Shown: piece after piece, positions 1 through 10,648 of the stretch
How positions within the stretch are numbered: position 1 is the first letter of the stretch
Layout: the number at the start of each line of letters is the position of its first letter
Origin: Hydrangea macrophylla
Lineage: Eukaryota; Streptophyta; Magnoliopsida; Cornales; Hydrangeaceae
Length of the DNA stretch: 64,000 bases
NCBI GenBank assembly: GCA_033977485.1
Contig: CM066988.1
Span: 1,185,501-1,249,500, forward strand
Direction: 5' to 3'
The notes under the pieces: model-generated
Seen by the model: only the letters and a program-made list of their open reading frames with translations
Databases searched by the model: none
Told to the model about the DNA's origin: nothing
Made by a program: the position numbers and the translations under genes

Positions 1-409
1 GATGTAATCGTCACTCAGTCAGCTCAGCTGTAGTAAGAGTTATGAGCTGTGGGTTGGTGCATCAATTTAATCGTGATCTGCTCTCCTCACCCCCAACCAT
101 TACGGAGCTGACCCACGTCAGTTATGCGTGGATGCGTAGGTTCCACATAAGCTCTGACGTGTATCCAACTCACTTCTTCTTTATTATTAGTATGCAACGC
201 CCACTCCCTCTTCCAAGTCCTCGCGCAAATCTGGAAATTGATTCGGTGGGCTCCACTTCTTTTGAGAAGAGCATATGTTTGTGTCAGTGTGTTAATGTTA
301 GTCTGCATGACATAGGCATTATTCCAGTTGATATTTTTCACGCCATACCTACCCAACGGCATAGTACCATACATGCTCTAATGACAGTCAGTCACCATCA
401 TTTTTTATT
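1..409. other. Left flank, no gene recognised
   Basis: Unique-looking, non-repetitive DNA before the first foldback element. Open frames of 95-124 codons exist on both strands but overlap each other and show no recognisable domain or composition bias, so no gene is called. It could be part of an older degraded repeat or true host intergenic DNA. Confidence 0.4.
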
Positions 410-610
410 GGGATAATTAAAATTCAGTCTACTTTATGTACATTATTTAAAAGTCAATTAAGTGCTTTATTAAAAATAGGGATAATTAAAATTCAGTCTA
501 CTTTATGTAGAGTATTTAAAAGTCAATTTGTACTTTTTGTAAATTAGAAATGCATCAACTTTAGTGTAAAATATCTAAAATACCCCTCATTGTCTCTTTT
601 CTCTCTCCTC

Positions 611-742
611 ACATGGCTACCACCACCACCACCACCACCACCGACCACCGTCGCCGCTGCCGCCACCACCACTGGTCACCGTCGCCACCAAAGGGCCACC
701 ACCACCACCACTACCACCACCTCCACCCCAACCTCTCTATCT

Positions 743-777
<35 letters not shown>

Positions 778-1000
778 CAGCCACTACCACCACCACCACC
801 ACCACCACCACCACTACCAACCCAAACCCAAACTCAAACCCAACTCCTCTCTCTCTCTATATATATACATAAGTATATATACATATCTAACATATGACCA
901 CCACCTATGACCACCACCACCCCAAGCTCTCCGTATCTCTTATCTCTGTTCTCACCACCACCACCATCACGGGTCACCTCCTTAACCCACTGCCGCCACT
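611..1000. repeat. CCA-rich simple repeat arm of foldback 1
   Basis: Runs of CCA/ACC triplets are mixed with CT and TA dinucleotide tracts. The mirror image (TGG) lies at 1260-1510, 1755-1840 and 9790-9900. It reads in several frames as poly-His, poly-Thr or poly-Pro, which explains the spurious open frames here. Confidence 0.8.
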
Positions 1001-1036
1001 GCAAAAAAATAAAAATAAAATAAGAGTTGCAGGTTT

Positions 1037-1220
1037 TTGGAGCAACTATCCAAATGGAAGGAGCAACTCACCAAGCATATCGGGAGCAACTCACCAAGCG
1101 TATCGGGAGCAACTCACCAAACAGAATGAGCAAATCACCAAACGTGTTGCTCCTTACGTTTAATGAGTTGCTCCCGATACGTTTGGACAATTACTCCTTC
1201 CGTTTGGACAGTTGCTCCAA
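1037..1220. repeat. Inverted array of ggagcaactcaccaaacg units
   Basis: Short units alternate ggagcaactcaccaa with cgtatcgg spacers up to about 1140, then continue as the reverse complement (ttggtgagttgctcc) to about 1220, forming a palindrome centred near 1140. A second array in only the right-hand orientation occupies 1515-1720. The same unit family is in foldback 2 (20950-21320). Confidence 0.8.
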
Positions 1221-1845
1221 CCTGTAAATTTTTTTTTTTTTTACCGTTTCTGCAATGGAAATGGTGGATGAGGAAGATGGTCTATGGTGGTGGTGAGAAG
1301 AGAGATGAGAGATACAGAGAGGTTGGGGTTTGGGTTTGGTGGTGGTGGTGGTGGTAGTGGTCGTGGAGGTGGTTGTGAGAAGAGAGAGATGAGATTAAAG
1401 ATAGAGAAGAGATAAAGAAGTTGGGGTGGTGGTGGTGGTGGTGGCATTGGTGGTGACCTGGTGGTGATGGCGGCTGCCGGTGGTGGTGGTGGCGGCGGCG
1501 ACCGGTGGTGGTAAGGAGCAATACATTTGGTGAGTTGCTCCCGATACGTTTGGTGAGTTGCTCCTGATATGTTTGGTGAGTTGCTCCTTACGTTTGGTGG
1601 GTTGCTCTCGATTTGTTTGGTTAGTTGCTCCTTACGTTTGGTGAGTTGCTCCCGATACATTTGTTGAGTTCCTCTTTACGTTTGGTGAGTTACTCCTTCC
1701 GTTTGGACAGTTGCTCCAAAAGCTTTAACTCTTTCTCTTCTTTTTTTTTTTTCCTGCAATGGCGGTGGTGGATGAGGGAGGTGGCTTGTGGTGGTGGTAA
1801 GAAGAGAGATAAGAGATAGATAGAGGTAGGGGTGGTGGTGGTCAT

Positions 1846-3163
1846 TGTTAGGAAACTGCGTTCCCAGAATCCATTAACAGCGCGTATAAGTTGATACTGC
1901 AAAACAATTACGTGAAAACTACAATAACCCTACAAGGGCGGAACTAGGGTTACCTTAAACTGCTAAAACGGATTGCTGTAGTAGACGAATCGAGAACACG
2001 GGCTTGATAACAGCTCACGATCTTCTACCGTATTCCTTTGGTGCCAGAATATCGAACTAAGTGTGGACTCCTTCGAAATCCTTTATGTTTCTGCTCTCCC
2101 TTTTACGCTCTCTTTTCTATTCTGAGTTATAATTCTCTTGATCAAAAAAACGTAAACTGAGGAGAGAGCCAGAGCAACATATATATAGGCTACGATAGGG
2201 ACCATAAGAAGTCAATAAGGAATAGGCTTCCTTATGGTTTAGAAAACCCTAATTCGAATTAAATCAGATTCCCATTTCCATAAATTATAATTCATATCAC
2301 TAAAGAATTATAATTGCACTCCTACCCTTATCTCAAAAATTTATTTCGAGCTCCATGTTATTAAATGCTTATCATCTCCCTATGTTAAGATTACAGATAT
2401 CCATTAATAAAATATAATTACTGACAGTCATATTTAATTAATCTCTTAAAATTCCTTGAGATCCTCTGCTTAACTCATCTGATATGTCGGATACAAAATC
2501 CACTTGCAGGGTTTGACATAATAAAAACTTATAAGCTTTCTCAAGGGGATATCATCAATCCCAAAATTGAGACATGGATTCAATCATTAATTAATATTCA
2601 CGACACAATTAATATTGTCACCCAATCCAATGAGATATTGACCCATTTAAGGATCTCACCCTTTTAGGGATCAAAGTGTAAATATCAAATGTACGTGTCC
2701 ATAAAATAACTTAGGATTTAGAGTATAAGCACTCATAATAGTCATGAGGTATTAATTATCTTATAAGTCAGTATCAAGATAATTACCCCAAGTCGGTCCC
2801 GTTTAATACACAAAATGTACCAGCATGGTGAGTTGAAACTATAGCGTTTCCCGCAGTCAAGAAAAACCTACTACAACACCATGTTGTAGTCCTACCGATG
2901 GTGTGTCCAATCCATCTAAGATTATAAACCAAAATCTTACATTCTACAAGATCCGTTGGTCCGATCTTCCCTGTGCAAGTCGAACTCTACACACCAAACC
3001 ACCTACTATGTAGAGTGAAAGACACACATGCATAATATTAAATAAACAATATAATACAAATATTGCCCACACAGATTCTCATAAAAAAATGGATTAACTG
3101 ATTTTATTAAATGAATAATAAATTAGCTACATAAATCATGGCTTTTAGTATATATCCCTAACA
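1846..3163 (-). repeat. Copia A 3' LTR (left on plus strand)
   Basis: The plus strand begins tgttaggaaactgcg and ends atatccctaaca; the element reads the other way. It is a close match to 8404-9721 and to both copia B LTRs. A TATA-like stretch (cctatatatatg on the minus strand) lies near 2177-2190. Confidence 0.95.
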
Positions 3164-3178
3164 ATCTCCCACTTACAC

Positions 3179-3850
3179 TCAAAGACATGATGCGACACAC
3201 CTCACTCCTATCCCTTCTACATGACTGTTAAAAGTCTTGGTCGGTAAGCTCTTGGTGAAAAGATCTGCAAGGTTATTTGTTGATGCTATCTTGGTCACTT
3301 CAACATCACCTCTTTGCACAATCTCTCGTATCAGGTGATACTTACGCTCAATGTGTTTTCCCTTCTTATGGGCCCTTGGTTCCTTTGAGTTAGCAACCGC
3401 TCAGCTAGTATCGCAATAAAGGGTAATAGCCAATTGTACCGCAGGTACTACTCTTAGATCCATAAGGAAGTTTATGAGCCAAACGGCCTCCTTAGCGGCT
3501 TCTGAAGCAGCCACATACTCGGCTAATGGCTCCACCTCCTAGGGTAAACACATATCCTGAGGTAGACTTTCTGGAATCCCTATCTGACATGAAATCGGAA
3601 TCTGTGTGCCCAATGGGTACAAGACTGTCTGCTTGGTAAACTAACATATAGTCTTGAGTCCTTTTCCGGTTGAGAATATTTTTCACCGCAGTACAATGTT
3701 CTTGCCCTGGATTAGATTGATATCGACTAACCATGCCAACAGCAAAGTAGATGTCAGGTCTAGAACATAGCATAGCATACATTAGGCTTGCTACTGCCGA
3801 GGCATAAGGAACTGCCTTCATCTTCTCTATCTCATCAGATGTCTTAGGAC
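3179..3850 (-). pseudogene. Copia A RNase H, disrupted
   Basis: The minus strand encodes the end of a copia polyprotein. The RT-RNase H connection (YASAVASLMYAM, RPDIYFAVG) is followed by an RNase H domain with SKEPRAHKKGKH and a C-terminal LFTKSLPTKTF segment, stopping at 3179-3181 just before the polypurine tract. RNase H removes the RNA strand of the hybrid during reverse transcription in the cytoplasmic particle. Compared with copia B (39544-39828), it carries a small deletion and frameshift near 3500-3530 that removes the linker, plus a stop in the YCDTS region. It is therefore not functional. Confidence 0.85.
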
Positions 3851-3908
3851 ACTGATCCTTAGATAGAGTAATTCCGTGTCTGAAGGGAAGGAATCGCTTC
3901 TTGGAATC

Positions 3909-5139
3909 TTACATGCTAAACCTTGCAAGAATATTGTCAATATAAGTTCCTTGTGACAAGCCCAACATCCTATTTTTGCGATCTCGCATAAGCTTGATCC
4001 CTAGGATGTGACCGGCTTCTCCCAAGTCCTTCAAATCGAATTGACTGGACAACCATACCCTTACAGAAGATAATACCCCTGCATCGTTTCCAATTAGCAA
4101 GATATCATCCACATATAGTACTAAGAACACCACCACTCTTCCATCATGTTTCTTGTACACACAAGATTCATCCGCACATTGATCAAAACCAAAAGACTTG
4201 ATTGCTTGATCAAAGCGGATATTCCAAGACCTAGATGCCTGCTTAAGTCCATAAATGGACTTCTTAAGCTTGCACAACATGTGTTCTTGGCCCTTCGCAA
4301 TGAACCCATCTGGTTGCATCATATAGATGCATTCGTCAAGATTCCCATTTAAAAATGATGTCTTGACATCCATTTGCCAAATTTCATAATCGAAATGTGC
4401 AGCAATGGATAAGAGAATCCGGATAGACTTTAGCATGGCCACCGGCGAAAAGGTTTTCTCATAATCAATTCCCTCTTTTTGAGTGAACCCTTTTCGCAAA
4501 AAGCCTTGCTTTAAAGGTTTCCACCTTACCGTCTGCTCCTCTCTTCTTCTTATAGATCCACTTACATCCAACGGGTTTTATTTCATTGGGTGGTTCTACA
4601 AGATCCAAGACTTGATTGGAGTACATGGACTCCATTTCAGACTTCATAGCCTTTTGTTAAAGATCTGCATCTTTATTTTGGAGTGCTTCATTGTAGTTAC
4701 AGGGATCGATACCTTGTTCATCAGGGACCCGGTCATAAGACTCTCCCAAGAACATATACCGGTCAGGTTGAATAATAACCCTCCCACTACGACGAGGCAC
4801 AACCCGTGTCTGTATATCACTGATATTTCGTTGTGAAGATTCTAAACCTAATACACCATTATCTGTACACTAAACTGGTTCATGAACTAGCGTGTTAATG
4901 GTTGGTTCGGGGTATACACGAGTTTTGATAATCCTCCCACTACGAAGCTGTAATGGAATATCGATAACTCTGTCTTGTGATGTTTCTTCTCGTACCGATG
5001 GTATCAAAGAATTATGTGTCGGTGTCTCTCCTCTCATTTCCTCTAGAACAATACGGCTTCTGGGCTTGTGGTCCATAACATAGTCCTCTTCTAAGAATGT
5101 TGCATTGGTGCTAACAATAACCTTCTGATCCTTAGGACT
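3909..5139 (-). pseudogene. Copia A reverse transcriptase and upstream linker
   Basis: From the minus strand, a linker after integrase is followed by the copia reverse transcriptase. It contains VGCKWIYKKK, FSPVAMLKSIRILLSIAA, IWQMDVKTSFLNG, the family motif KKSIYGLKQASRSWN and the catalytic YVDDILLIGND around 4080-4110. RT copies the element RNA into cDNA. A frameshift near 4480-4560 separates the N-terminal finger region (4465-4647) from the palm, and stops near 4658 and 4872 break the linker. The catalytic YVDD is retained. Confidence 0.9.
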
Positions 5140-6048
5140 TTAAAACAGATCACCTTTAGTTCCTCTTGGATACCCAACAAAGAAACATACTTCTGTTCTT
5201 GATTCCAACTTTTCTGTGTTCCCTTTTAGCACATATGCTGGACTACCCCAAATCCGACCATGCCGCAGACTAGGCTTTCGCCCAGTCCACAATTCCGTGG
5301 GAGTAGTAGGTACTGACTTAGATGGTACCAAGTTTAAAATGTATGTAGCTGTCTCTAATGCGTGTCCCCAAAAGGAAATTGGTAAATCCGAGTAACTCAT
5401 CATAGATCTTACCATATCCATGAGAGTCCTGCTCCTTCTTTCTGCTACACCGTTCTGCTGAGGCATATAGGGCGCAGACAATTGGGATGTAATCCCTTGC
5501 TCCAATAAGTATTCCCTAAACTCTCCCAAGAGGTACTCTTCACCACGATCAGATCGTAGTGTCTTGATACATTTACCTAGACGCTTCTCCGTTTCAGCCT
5601 TGAAGTCTTTGAATTTCTCAAAGCATTCAGACTTACGCCGCATCAAATAAATGTACCCATACCTTGAGTAATCATCGATGAAAGTGACAAAGTACTCAAA
5701 TCCCCCTCTTGCTTGGACAATCATAGGACCACACAAATCAGAGTGAACCAGTTCCAACAGCTCTTTTGCTCTATTGCCCTTGGCCGAGAATGGCCTCTTG
5801 GTCATTTTACCTTCCAAGCAGGATTCACAAACTGGAAGTGCCTCCACTTCTAATGAGCCTAATTGCCCATTTTGAACCAGTCTTTGAATCATTTTCAAAT
5901 TAATATGACCAAGGCGTAAGTGCCAAAGATGCGTTTGGTTCATCCTCGAAGGTTCTTTTATCTTAAATGGCAAACTATTTGTGTTATTCAATTCATTAAG
6001 TTGCAGTATAGGAGAGATATGATTTATAATATAAAGATCATCCACCAA
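5140..6048 (-). pseudogene. Copia A integrase, long open segment
   Basis: About 302 uninterrupted codons on the minus strand. The N-terminal zinc-binding region (HLRLGHINLKMIQRLV, then CESCLEGKMTKRPF) supplies the HHCC ligands. It is followed by the rve catalytic core with DLCGP, FVTFIDDYSRYGYIYL and the PQQNGVAERRSRTLMD stretch holding the catalytic Glu. Integrase inserts the cDNA into the host genome in the nucleus. It ends at a stop near 5140 that lies inside the normal polyprotein, so it is a segment rather than a complete gene. It is the best preserved domain of this copy. Confidence 0.9.
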
Positions 6049-6069
6049 TTGACCAGAACAAATAAAACA

Positions 6070-6422
6070 TTAATTTTCTTTAATAACTACTACTTTATTA
6101 AAATGAACTGAATATCCATTCTTTACTAAACTAGAAACTGAAACTAAATTCCTTCTAATAGAAGGTACATAAAGGATTAACATTAAAATCCTATCTCTAC
6201 CAAAACTAAGATATAGATCTCCTAGGGCAACTGCTGCTACTCTTGTAGCATTTTCCATATATAGATGAATCTCTCCATCACTGAGCTACCTAGTTCCCTG
6301 GAACCCCTACAAAAAATTGCATACATGATCAGTTGCTCCTGTATCTACACACCAGGTACCGGTAGATTGGACCGCTAAACACGATTCAACAACTAGTAAA
6401 TGAGATTTACCTTGATTGTTCT
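6070..6422 (-). pseudogene. Copia A protease region
   Basis: The minus strand reads STGTWCVDTGATDHVCN at about 6325-6375, with the retroviral aspartic protease Asp-Thr-Gly-Ala motif. A GDLYLSFGRDRILMLILYVP segment follows, typical of the region before copia integrase. The protease cuts the Gag-Pol polyprotein. A stop near 6310 (FLCG region) and another after KEN at 6070 interrupt it. B carries the same region at about 57060-57456. Confidence 0.8.
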
Positions 6423-7102
6423 GTCTGGCGAGATAAACTGGACATTGCTTCTTCCAGTGTCCTGGTAGCTTGCAAACAAAACATTTGCCTTTAGGCTTTC
6501 CCGGTTGTCCTCATGGCCTTTGGATTGGCGGAGGACCCGCGGCCTTTCTTTTGAGCCTTTATCATTTTCTTCTTGCCTTTCGACTTTGAAGCAGAACCTT
6601 TCTCAAACACAAGAGCACTCCTTGACTTTCTGTTGAGACCCTCAGCTGCCTGGAGTTCTTTAAGAAGCTCCGCCAAAGTATATTTAAATTTATTCATGTT
6701 GTAATTGAGGCAGAATTACTTAAATGACTCTGGCAGTGACTGGAGTACGATATCGACCTGGGTTTCCCCGTCAATTACAGGTCTAGGGATCTCTAGTTCA
6801 TTAAGAAGAGATATCATCATAAGAATATGATCCCTTACAGGCGTCCCCTCAGTCATGGTTGTGTTCATCAAGTCTTTCATGGGAACCTGCCTAGCAGTAC
6901 GACTTTGATCCCCGAACATCTCTCGGAGGCTCTCCATCATGTCATAGGCACTGGTCATTGACTGATGCTGATGTTGCAGAACATTTGACATGGATTTGAG
7001 TTGAAAATATTGGTTCCCTCTACCAAATTTGAAAAGAATCCGCCAGCAACCTGAAATACAGTGATAGTATGACTCGATGGAAAGCCATATACTATCCATC
7101 AT
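6423..7102 (-). pseudogene. Copia A gag, N-terminus deleted
   Basis: Minus-strand Gag of the UBN2 type: MESLREMFGDQSRTARQ, MNKFKYTLAELLKELQAAEG, then a CCHC zinc knuckle (CFVCKLPGHWKKQC) at about 6440-6480. Gag forms the cytoplasmic particle and binds RNA. Relative to copia B, about 290 bp holding the start codon and first 80 residues are missing. The junction at 6990-6995 is the 6-bp word atggat, which occurs at both breakpoints in copia B (58034 and 58324). A CAA-to-TAA stop lies at about 6714 and a frameshift near 6510. The frame running to 7102 upstream of the junction is leader sequence, not Gag. Confidence 0.85.
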
Positions 7103-8390
7103 TTGTTCAGATAAGCAATTGCCTTTTAATTTTACTATCCAGGCAATGTACCTTGCCTAGTAAAATTAAACTGCTGACTTGCTTTGATCCTACAAATAAC
7201 AATAGTGACTTAGATGGGGAGGATATTATTATTTATAGCTAAGTGTATATCATCACTTAATTCTAGGTCAAGAGTTCCGTGAGGAACACCTCTGATGGAG
7301 AGGTGACCCACACCAACAATCACCCAAAACATTCTTTTAAAGAAGTTTGTACTGATGATTCCATGATCAACTACATCCGATGGGGAGGATGACACTAAAG
7401 CCATCACACAAAATTAATCATATCATCTACGAACCAGTGATGGAGACCATGAGATTTATACTTGATAAATTCCCTCTCCCACTTAGAATTTTAAAAAAAC
7501 TTTGAGCGTTATAATTTTTTAGAAAATTTTTTAATTTAATTAATAAAAAATAATGGAATACTTGACAAGGATTAATTCATCCTTACTTGTGAAACCCACA
7601 TGTGTAGATAATAAAATTATTCTATTCTCATGATTTTAGAAAATAAATACTTATGTTTTCAAATTATGGAATTAGTTTTATTTCTAAATACATATGTAGT
7701 TGTCCATCATTTTAAATTAATATAAATTAAACATGCAGCTAGACATCTGAAATAGGACTAGGAACAATTATCCATGTTGTCCTATTCATTAAACATGAAA
7801 CAATAATAATCATTCAATCACACATAAATAAGGAAACCACAATAAAATAGGAATCCCACTATTATGGTCAAGCTGCAACTCTTGTGAAGAATTCTTCATT
7901 GAACGCGTTTAGCTCTATGTCGCCACTACGCACGGGGGTCACGAATTGCCTTCCAGAACTGTTTTCTGAAACAGCCTTCAGAAATTGCCTCCAGATTGAT
8001 TTCTGAAACTGCTTGTAAACTATCTTCAGGAACTGTCTTCACGGATTTACTTGAGATATATTATACAAACCCTATGCCTCCATAAAGGAGTTCACATGCT
8101 ATTTCTTTGCAGTAAATTAACCACACATCAATCAAGCGTGGGATCCAATACACACAAATCCTATGCCTCCATAAAGGAGTTCACATACTATATTAAAACA
8201 GCAAAATTAACCACGGATAAAACCATCGTGGGATCCAATCATACAAAATCAGTGACCATAATAGTGGAATAAGAACTCTGCAAAATAAGGGTTACCACAG
8301 TTCTACGTTATATCCATCCATCAAAACACGCATAAGATCTGTTTTATTGGACAACATGGTTGCATACAACCCATACGCAGAATCAACGTT
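7103..8390 (-). other. Copia A untranslated leader
   Basis: No coding signal. It lies between the primer-binding site and gag and is matched by 58269-59738 in copia B. It includes a clustered degenerate word around cttcagaaactg (7950-8045) and a direct repeat of about 92 bp (see separate entry). Confidence 0.6.
8068..8250. repeat. Tandem repeat of about 92 bp in copia leader
   Basis: Two adjacent imperfect copies, both containing cctatgcctccataaagg and gtgggatccaat. The same pair is in copia B (about 59417-59600), so the duplication predates the split of the two copies. Confidence 0.8.
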
Positions 8391-8403
8391 GCTCTGATAC
8401 CAC
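8391..8403 (-). other. Copia A primer-binding site
   Basis: The minus strand reads gtggtatcagagc directly after the LTR, complementary to the 3' end of plant initiator tRNA-Met. This is the standard copia priming site and fixes the element's orientation. Confidence 0.9.
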
Positions 8404-9721
8404 TGTTTGGAAACTGCGTTCCCAGAATCCATTGACAGCGCGTATAAGTTGGTACTACAAAAAAATTACGTGAAAACTACAATAACCCTACAAGGGCGGA
8501 ACTAGGGTTACCTTAAACTACTAAAACGGATTACTGTAGTAGACGAATCGAGAACACGGGCTCGATAACAACTCACGATCTTCTACCATATTCCTTTGCT
8601 ACCAGAATATCGAACTGAGTGTGGGCTCCTTCAAAATCCTTTATGTTTCTTCTCTCTCTTTTACGCTCTCTTTTCTATTCTGAGTTATAATTCTCTTGAT
8701 CGAAAGAACACAAACTGAGGAGAGAGCCAAAGCAGCAAATATATAGGCTACCATAGGGACCATAAGAAGTCAATAAGGAATAGGCTTTCTTACGGAATAA
8801 GGAAACCCTAATTCGAATTGAATCAGATTCCAATTTCAATAAATTTTAATTCATACCACTAAAGAATTATAATTGCACTCCTACCCTTACCTCAAAAATA
8901 TATTTCGAGCTCCATGTTATTAAATGCATATCATCTCCCCATGTTAAGATTACAGATATCCATTAATTAAATATAATTACTGACAATCATATTTAATTAA
9001 TCTCTTAAAATTTTTTGAGATCCTCTGCTTAACTTATCTGATATATTGGATACAAAATCCACCTACAGGGTTTGACATAATCAAAACTTATAAGCTTTCT
9101 CAAGGGGATATCATCAATCTCAAAATTGAGACATGGATTCCATCATTAATTAATATCCATCACACAATTAATATTGTCACCCAATCCAATGAGATATTGA
9201 CCCATTTAAGGATCTCACCCTTTTAGGGATCAAAGTGTAAATATCAAATGTACGTGTCCATAAAATAACTTAGGATTTAGAGTATAAGCACTCATAATCC
9301 ATGAGGTATTAATTATCTTATAAGTCAGTATAAAGATAATTACCCCAAGTCAGTACCGTTTAATACACAAAGTGTACCAGCATGGTGAGTTGAAACTATA
9401 CCGTTTCCCGCAGTCAAGATAAACCTACTACAACACCATGCTGCAGTCCTACCGATGGTGTGTCCAATCTGTCTAAGACTATAAACCAAAATCTTACATT
9501 CTACAAGATCCGATGGTCTGATCTTTCCTGTGCAAACCGAACTCTACACACCAAATCACCTACTATGTAGAGTGAAAGACACACATGCATACTATTAAAT
9601 AAACAATATAATACAAATATTGCCCACACAGATTCTCATAAAAGAAATGGATTAACTGATTTTATTAAATGAATAATAAATCGACTACATAAAGCATGGC
9701 TTTTAGTAGATATACCTAATA
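8404..9721 (-). repeat. Copia A 5' LTR (right on plus strand)
   Basis: Holds the element's promoter. Differs from the left LTR by scattered substitutions and small indels, including tgtttgg for tgttagg at its edge. It is followed by the target duplication gtcat. Confidence 0.95.
8738..8746 (-). promoter_or_regulatory. Predicted TATA box of copia A
   Basis: The minus strand reads tatatattt within the 5' LTR, about 340 bp from the LTR start near 8404. No other AT-rich box of this quality is nearby. Prediction from sequence only. Confidence 0.45.
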
Positions 9722-9983
9722 GTCATATCTTAGATCTATATATATATATACTCATGTATATATAGAGAGAGAAAAAAAAAACCAGAGAAGTGGTGGTGGT
9801 GGTGGCGATGGCGGCCGGTGGTGGCGGTAGTGGTGCTGGTGGCTAGTGGTGCTGGTGGCTACGACTGGTGGAGGTGGCTGCCGGTGGTGGTGGTGGCCAT
9901 GTGAGGAGAGAGAGAAAGACCAAAGAGGGAAGGGTATTGTAGGCATATTAGACAAAAAATTGATGTATTTCTAATTTAGTAAC

Positions 9984-10587
9984 TAATATGTCCAAAATAA
10001 TCTAGCCTTAAAGACAGTGCCACGTCATCAAGAGGTGCCGGTTATTTCGGTAAAGGCGCCAAGAGCCGAGCAATCCTGAGGTGTTTATCAGGACCGGGCG
10101 GCTCGTACCAGCTAGCCGGACATGAAGGTCGCGGGTCCCGTCCAATCCAGCAGTTTCCTAAACCAACTACAGGTCTGCAAGATGGAAGGTGGCAGTTTCC
10201 TAAACCACTTCGGAAACCTTCCCCAAATTATGCCAATCAAATTGTAATTAGATTAGGCTTCCTAATCCAATTAACTTACCATGTAAGGGTGGACTCTTGC
10301 ATCTATAAAAGAGCCCACCTACCCTGTCAATAGGGATCCAAAAATAATTCTCTAAGCTTTCAAGGACACAATAGAGAACTCACCATCAATACGCATATAC
10401 CCGGCCGGTATTACTGGTAGTGCCTCCCATCTTTGTTGGCTCACCAGGCCTGCCGGTGATCTGCTAGTAAGAGCGCGCAGACACAACCGTGGACGTAAGT
10501 CACCTCGTTAACGTGACTGAACCACATACAAATTGCTCTTGTCTTATTTTCTCTCTAAACCCTTCTTACCAGTTTTAGGCATCATCA
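9984..10587 (+). repeat. Element C 5' LTR
   Basis: Starts taatatgtccaaaataat (TG changed to TA) and ends gcatcatca directly before the primer-binding site. The first 87 bp match 20339-20425 with about eight differences. It contains a TATA box at 10304 and a transcribed region to the LTR end. Confidence 0.85.
10304..10310 (+). promoter_or_regulatory. Predicted TATA box of element C
   Basis: tataaaa in the context gcatctataaaagagccc, a strong plant-type TATA box about 284 bp before the LTR end. It would drive the sense gag-pol RNA. Confidence 0.7.
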
Positions 10588-10605
10588 GTTTGGCGCCGTC
10601 TGTAG
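10588..10605 (+). other. Element C primer-binding site
   Basis: gtttggcgccgtctgtag directly follows the LTR. The tggcgccgtctgt form is typical for Tat-type gypsy elements. Confidence 0.75.
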
Positions 10606-10648
10606 GAACAACATAGTCTTCTCATCAACAAATTCGTGACTGATCAAC

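Larger units (their letters stand above)
1846..9721 (-). mobile_element. Complete Ty1/copia LTR retrotransposon, copia A
   Basis: Two LTRs of 1318 bp (1846-3163 and 8404-9721) flank a gag-pol interior read on the minus strand. The 5-bp target duplication gtcat is at 1841-1845 and 9722-9726. A primer-binding site complementary to initiator tRNA-Met lies next to the right LTR, and a polypurine tract (aagtgggagat on the minus strand) next to the left one. Domain order on the minus strand is gag, protease, integrase, reverse transcriptase, RNase H, which defines Ty1/copia. It lies inside foldback element 1. It is not autonomous: gag has lost its start and several stops interrupt pol. Confidence 0.95.
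410..9983. mobile_element. Foldback (long inverted repeat) DNA element 1, interrupted by copia A
   Basis: The left end starts at 479 (gggataattaaaattcagtc), with an extra tandem copy of the same end at 410-477. Arms run inward through CCA-rich repeats (611-1000), an AT stretch (860-895) and units of about 24 bp containing ggagcaactcaccaaacg (1037-1140). They then read out again as the reverse complement (1141-1840 and 9722-9983). Removing copia A and one gtcat copy rejoins a right arm that mirrors 840-960 closely (ggtggtggtcatat followed by TATA repeats). A segment of the right arm is duplicated (about 1141-1510 and 1515-1845). The outer right end is missing, replaced by the Tat LTR at 9984. 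No transposase is present. The superfamily is unclear; long arms fit Mutator-like foldback elements, but no clear target duplication was found. Confidence 0.7.

Noticed and set aside
42..416. 124-codon frame near the left edge
   Set aside because: Overlapped by an equally long frame on the other strand, no domain, crosses into the foldback terminus.
590..1660. Open frames rich in His, Thr or Pro on both strands
   Set aside because: They are translations of CCA/TGG repeats in the foldback arms; the same applies at 9752-9955, 20483-20833 and 21131-21829.
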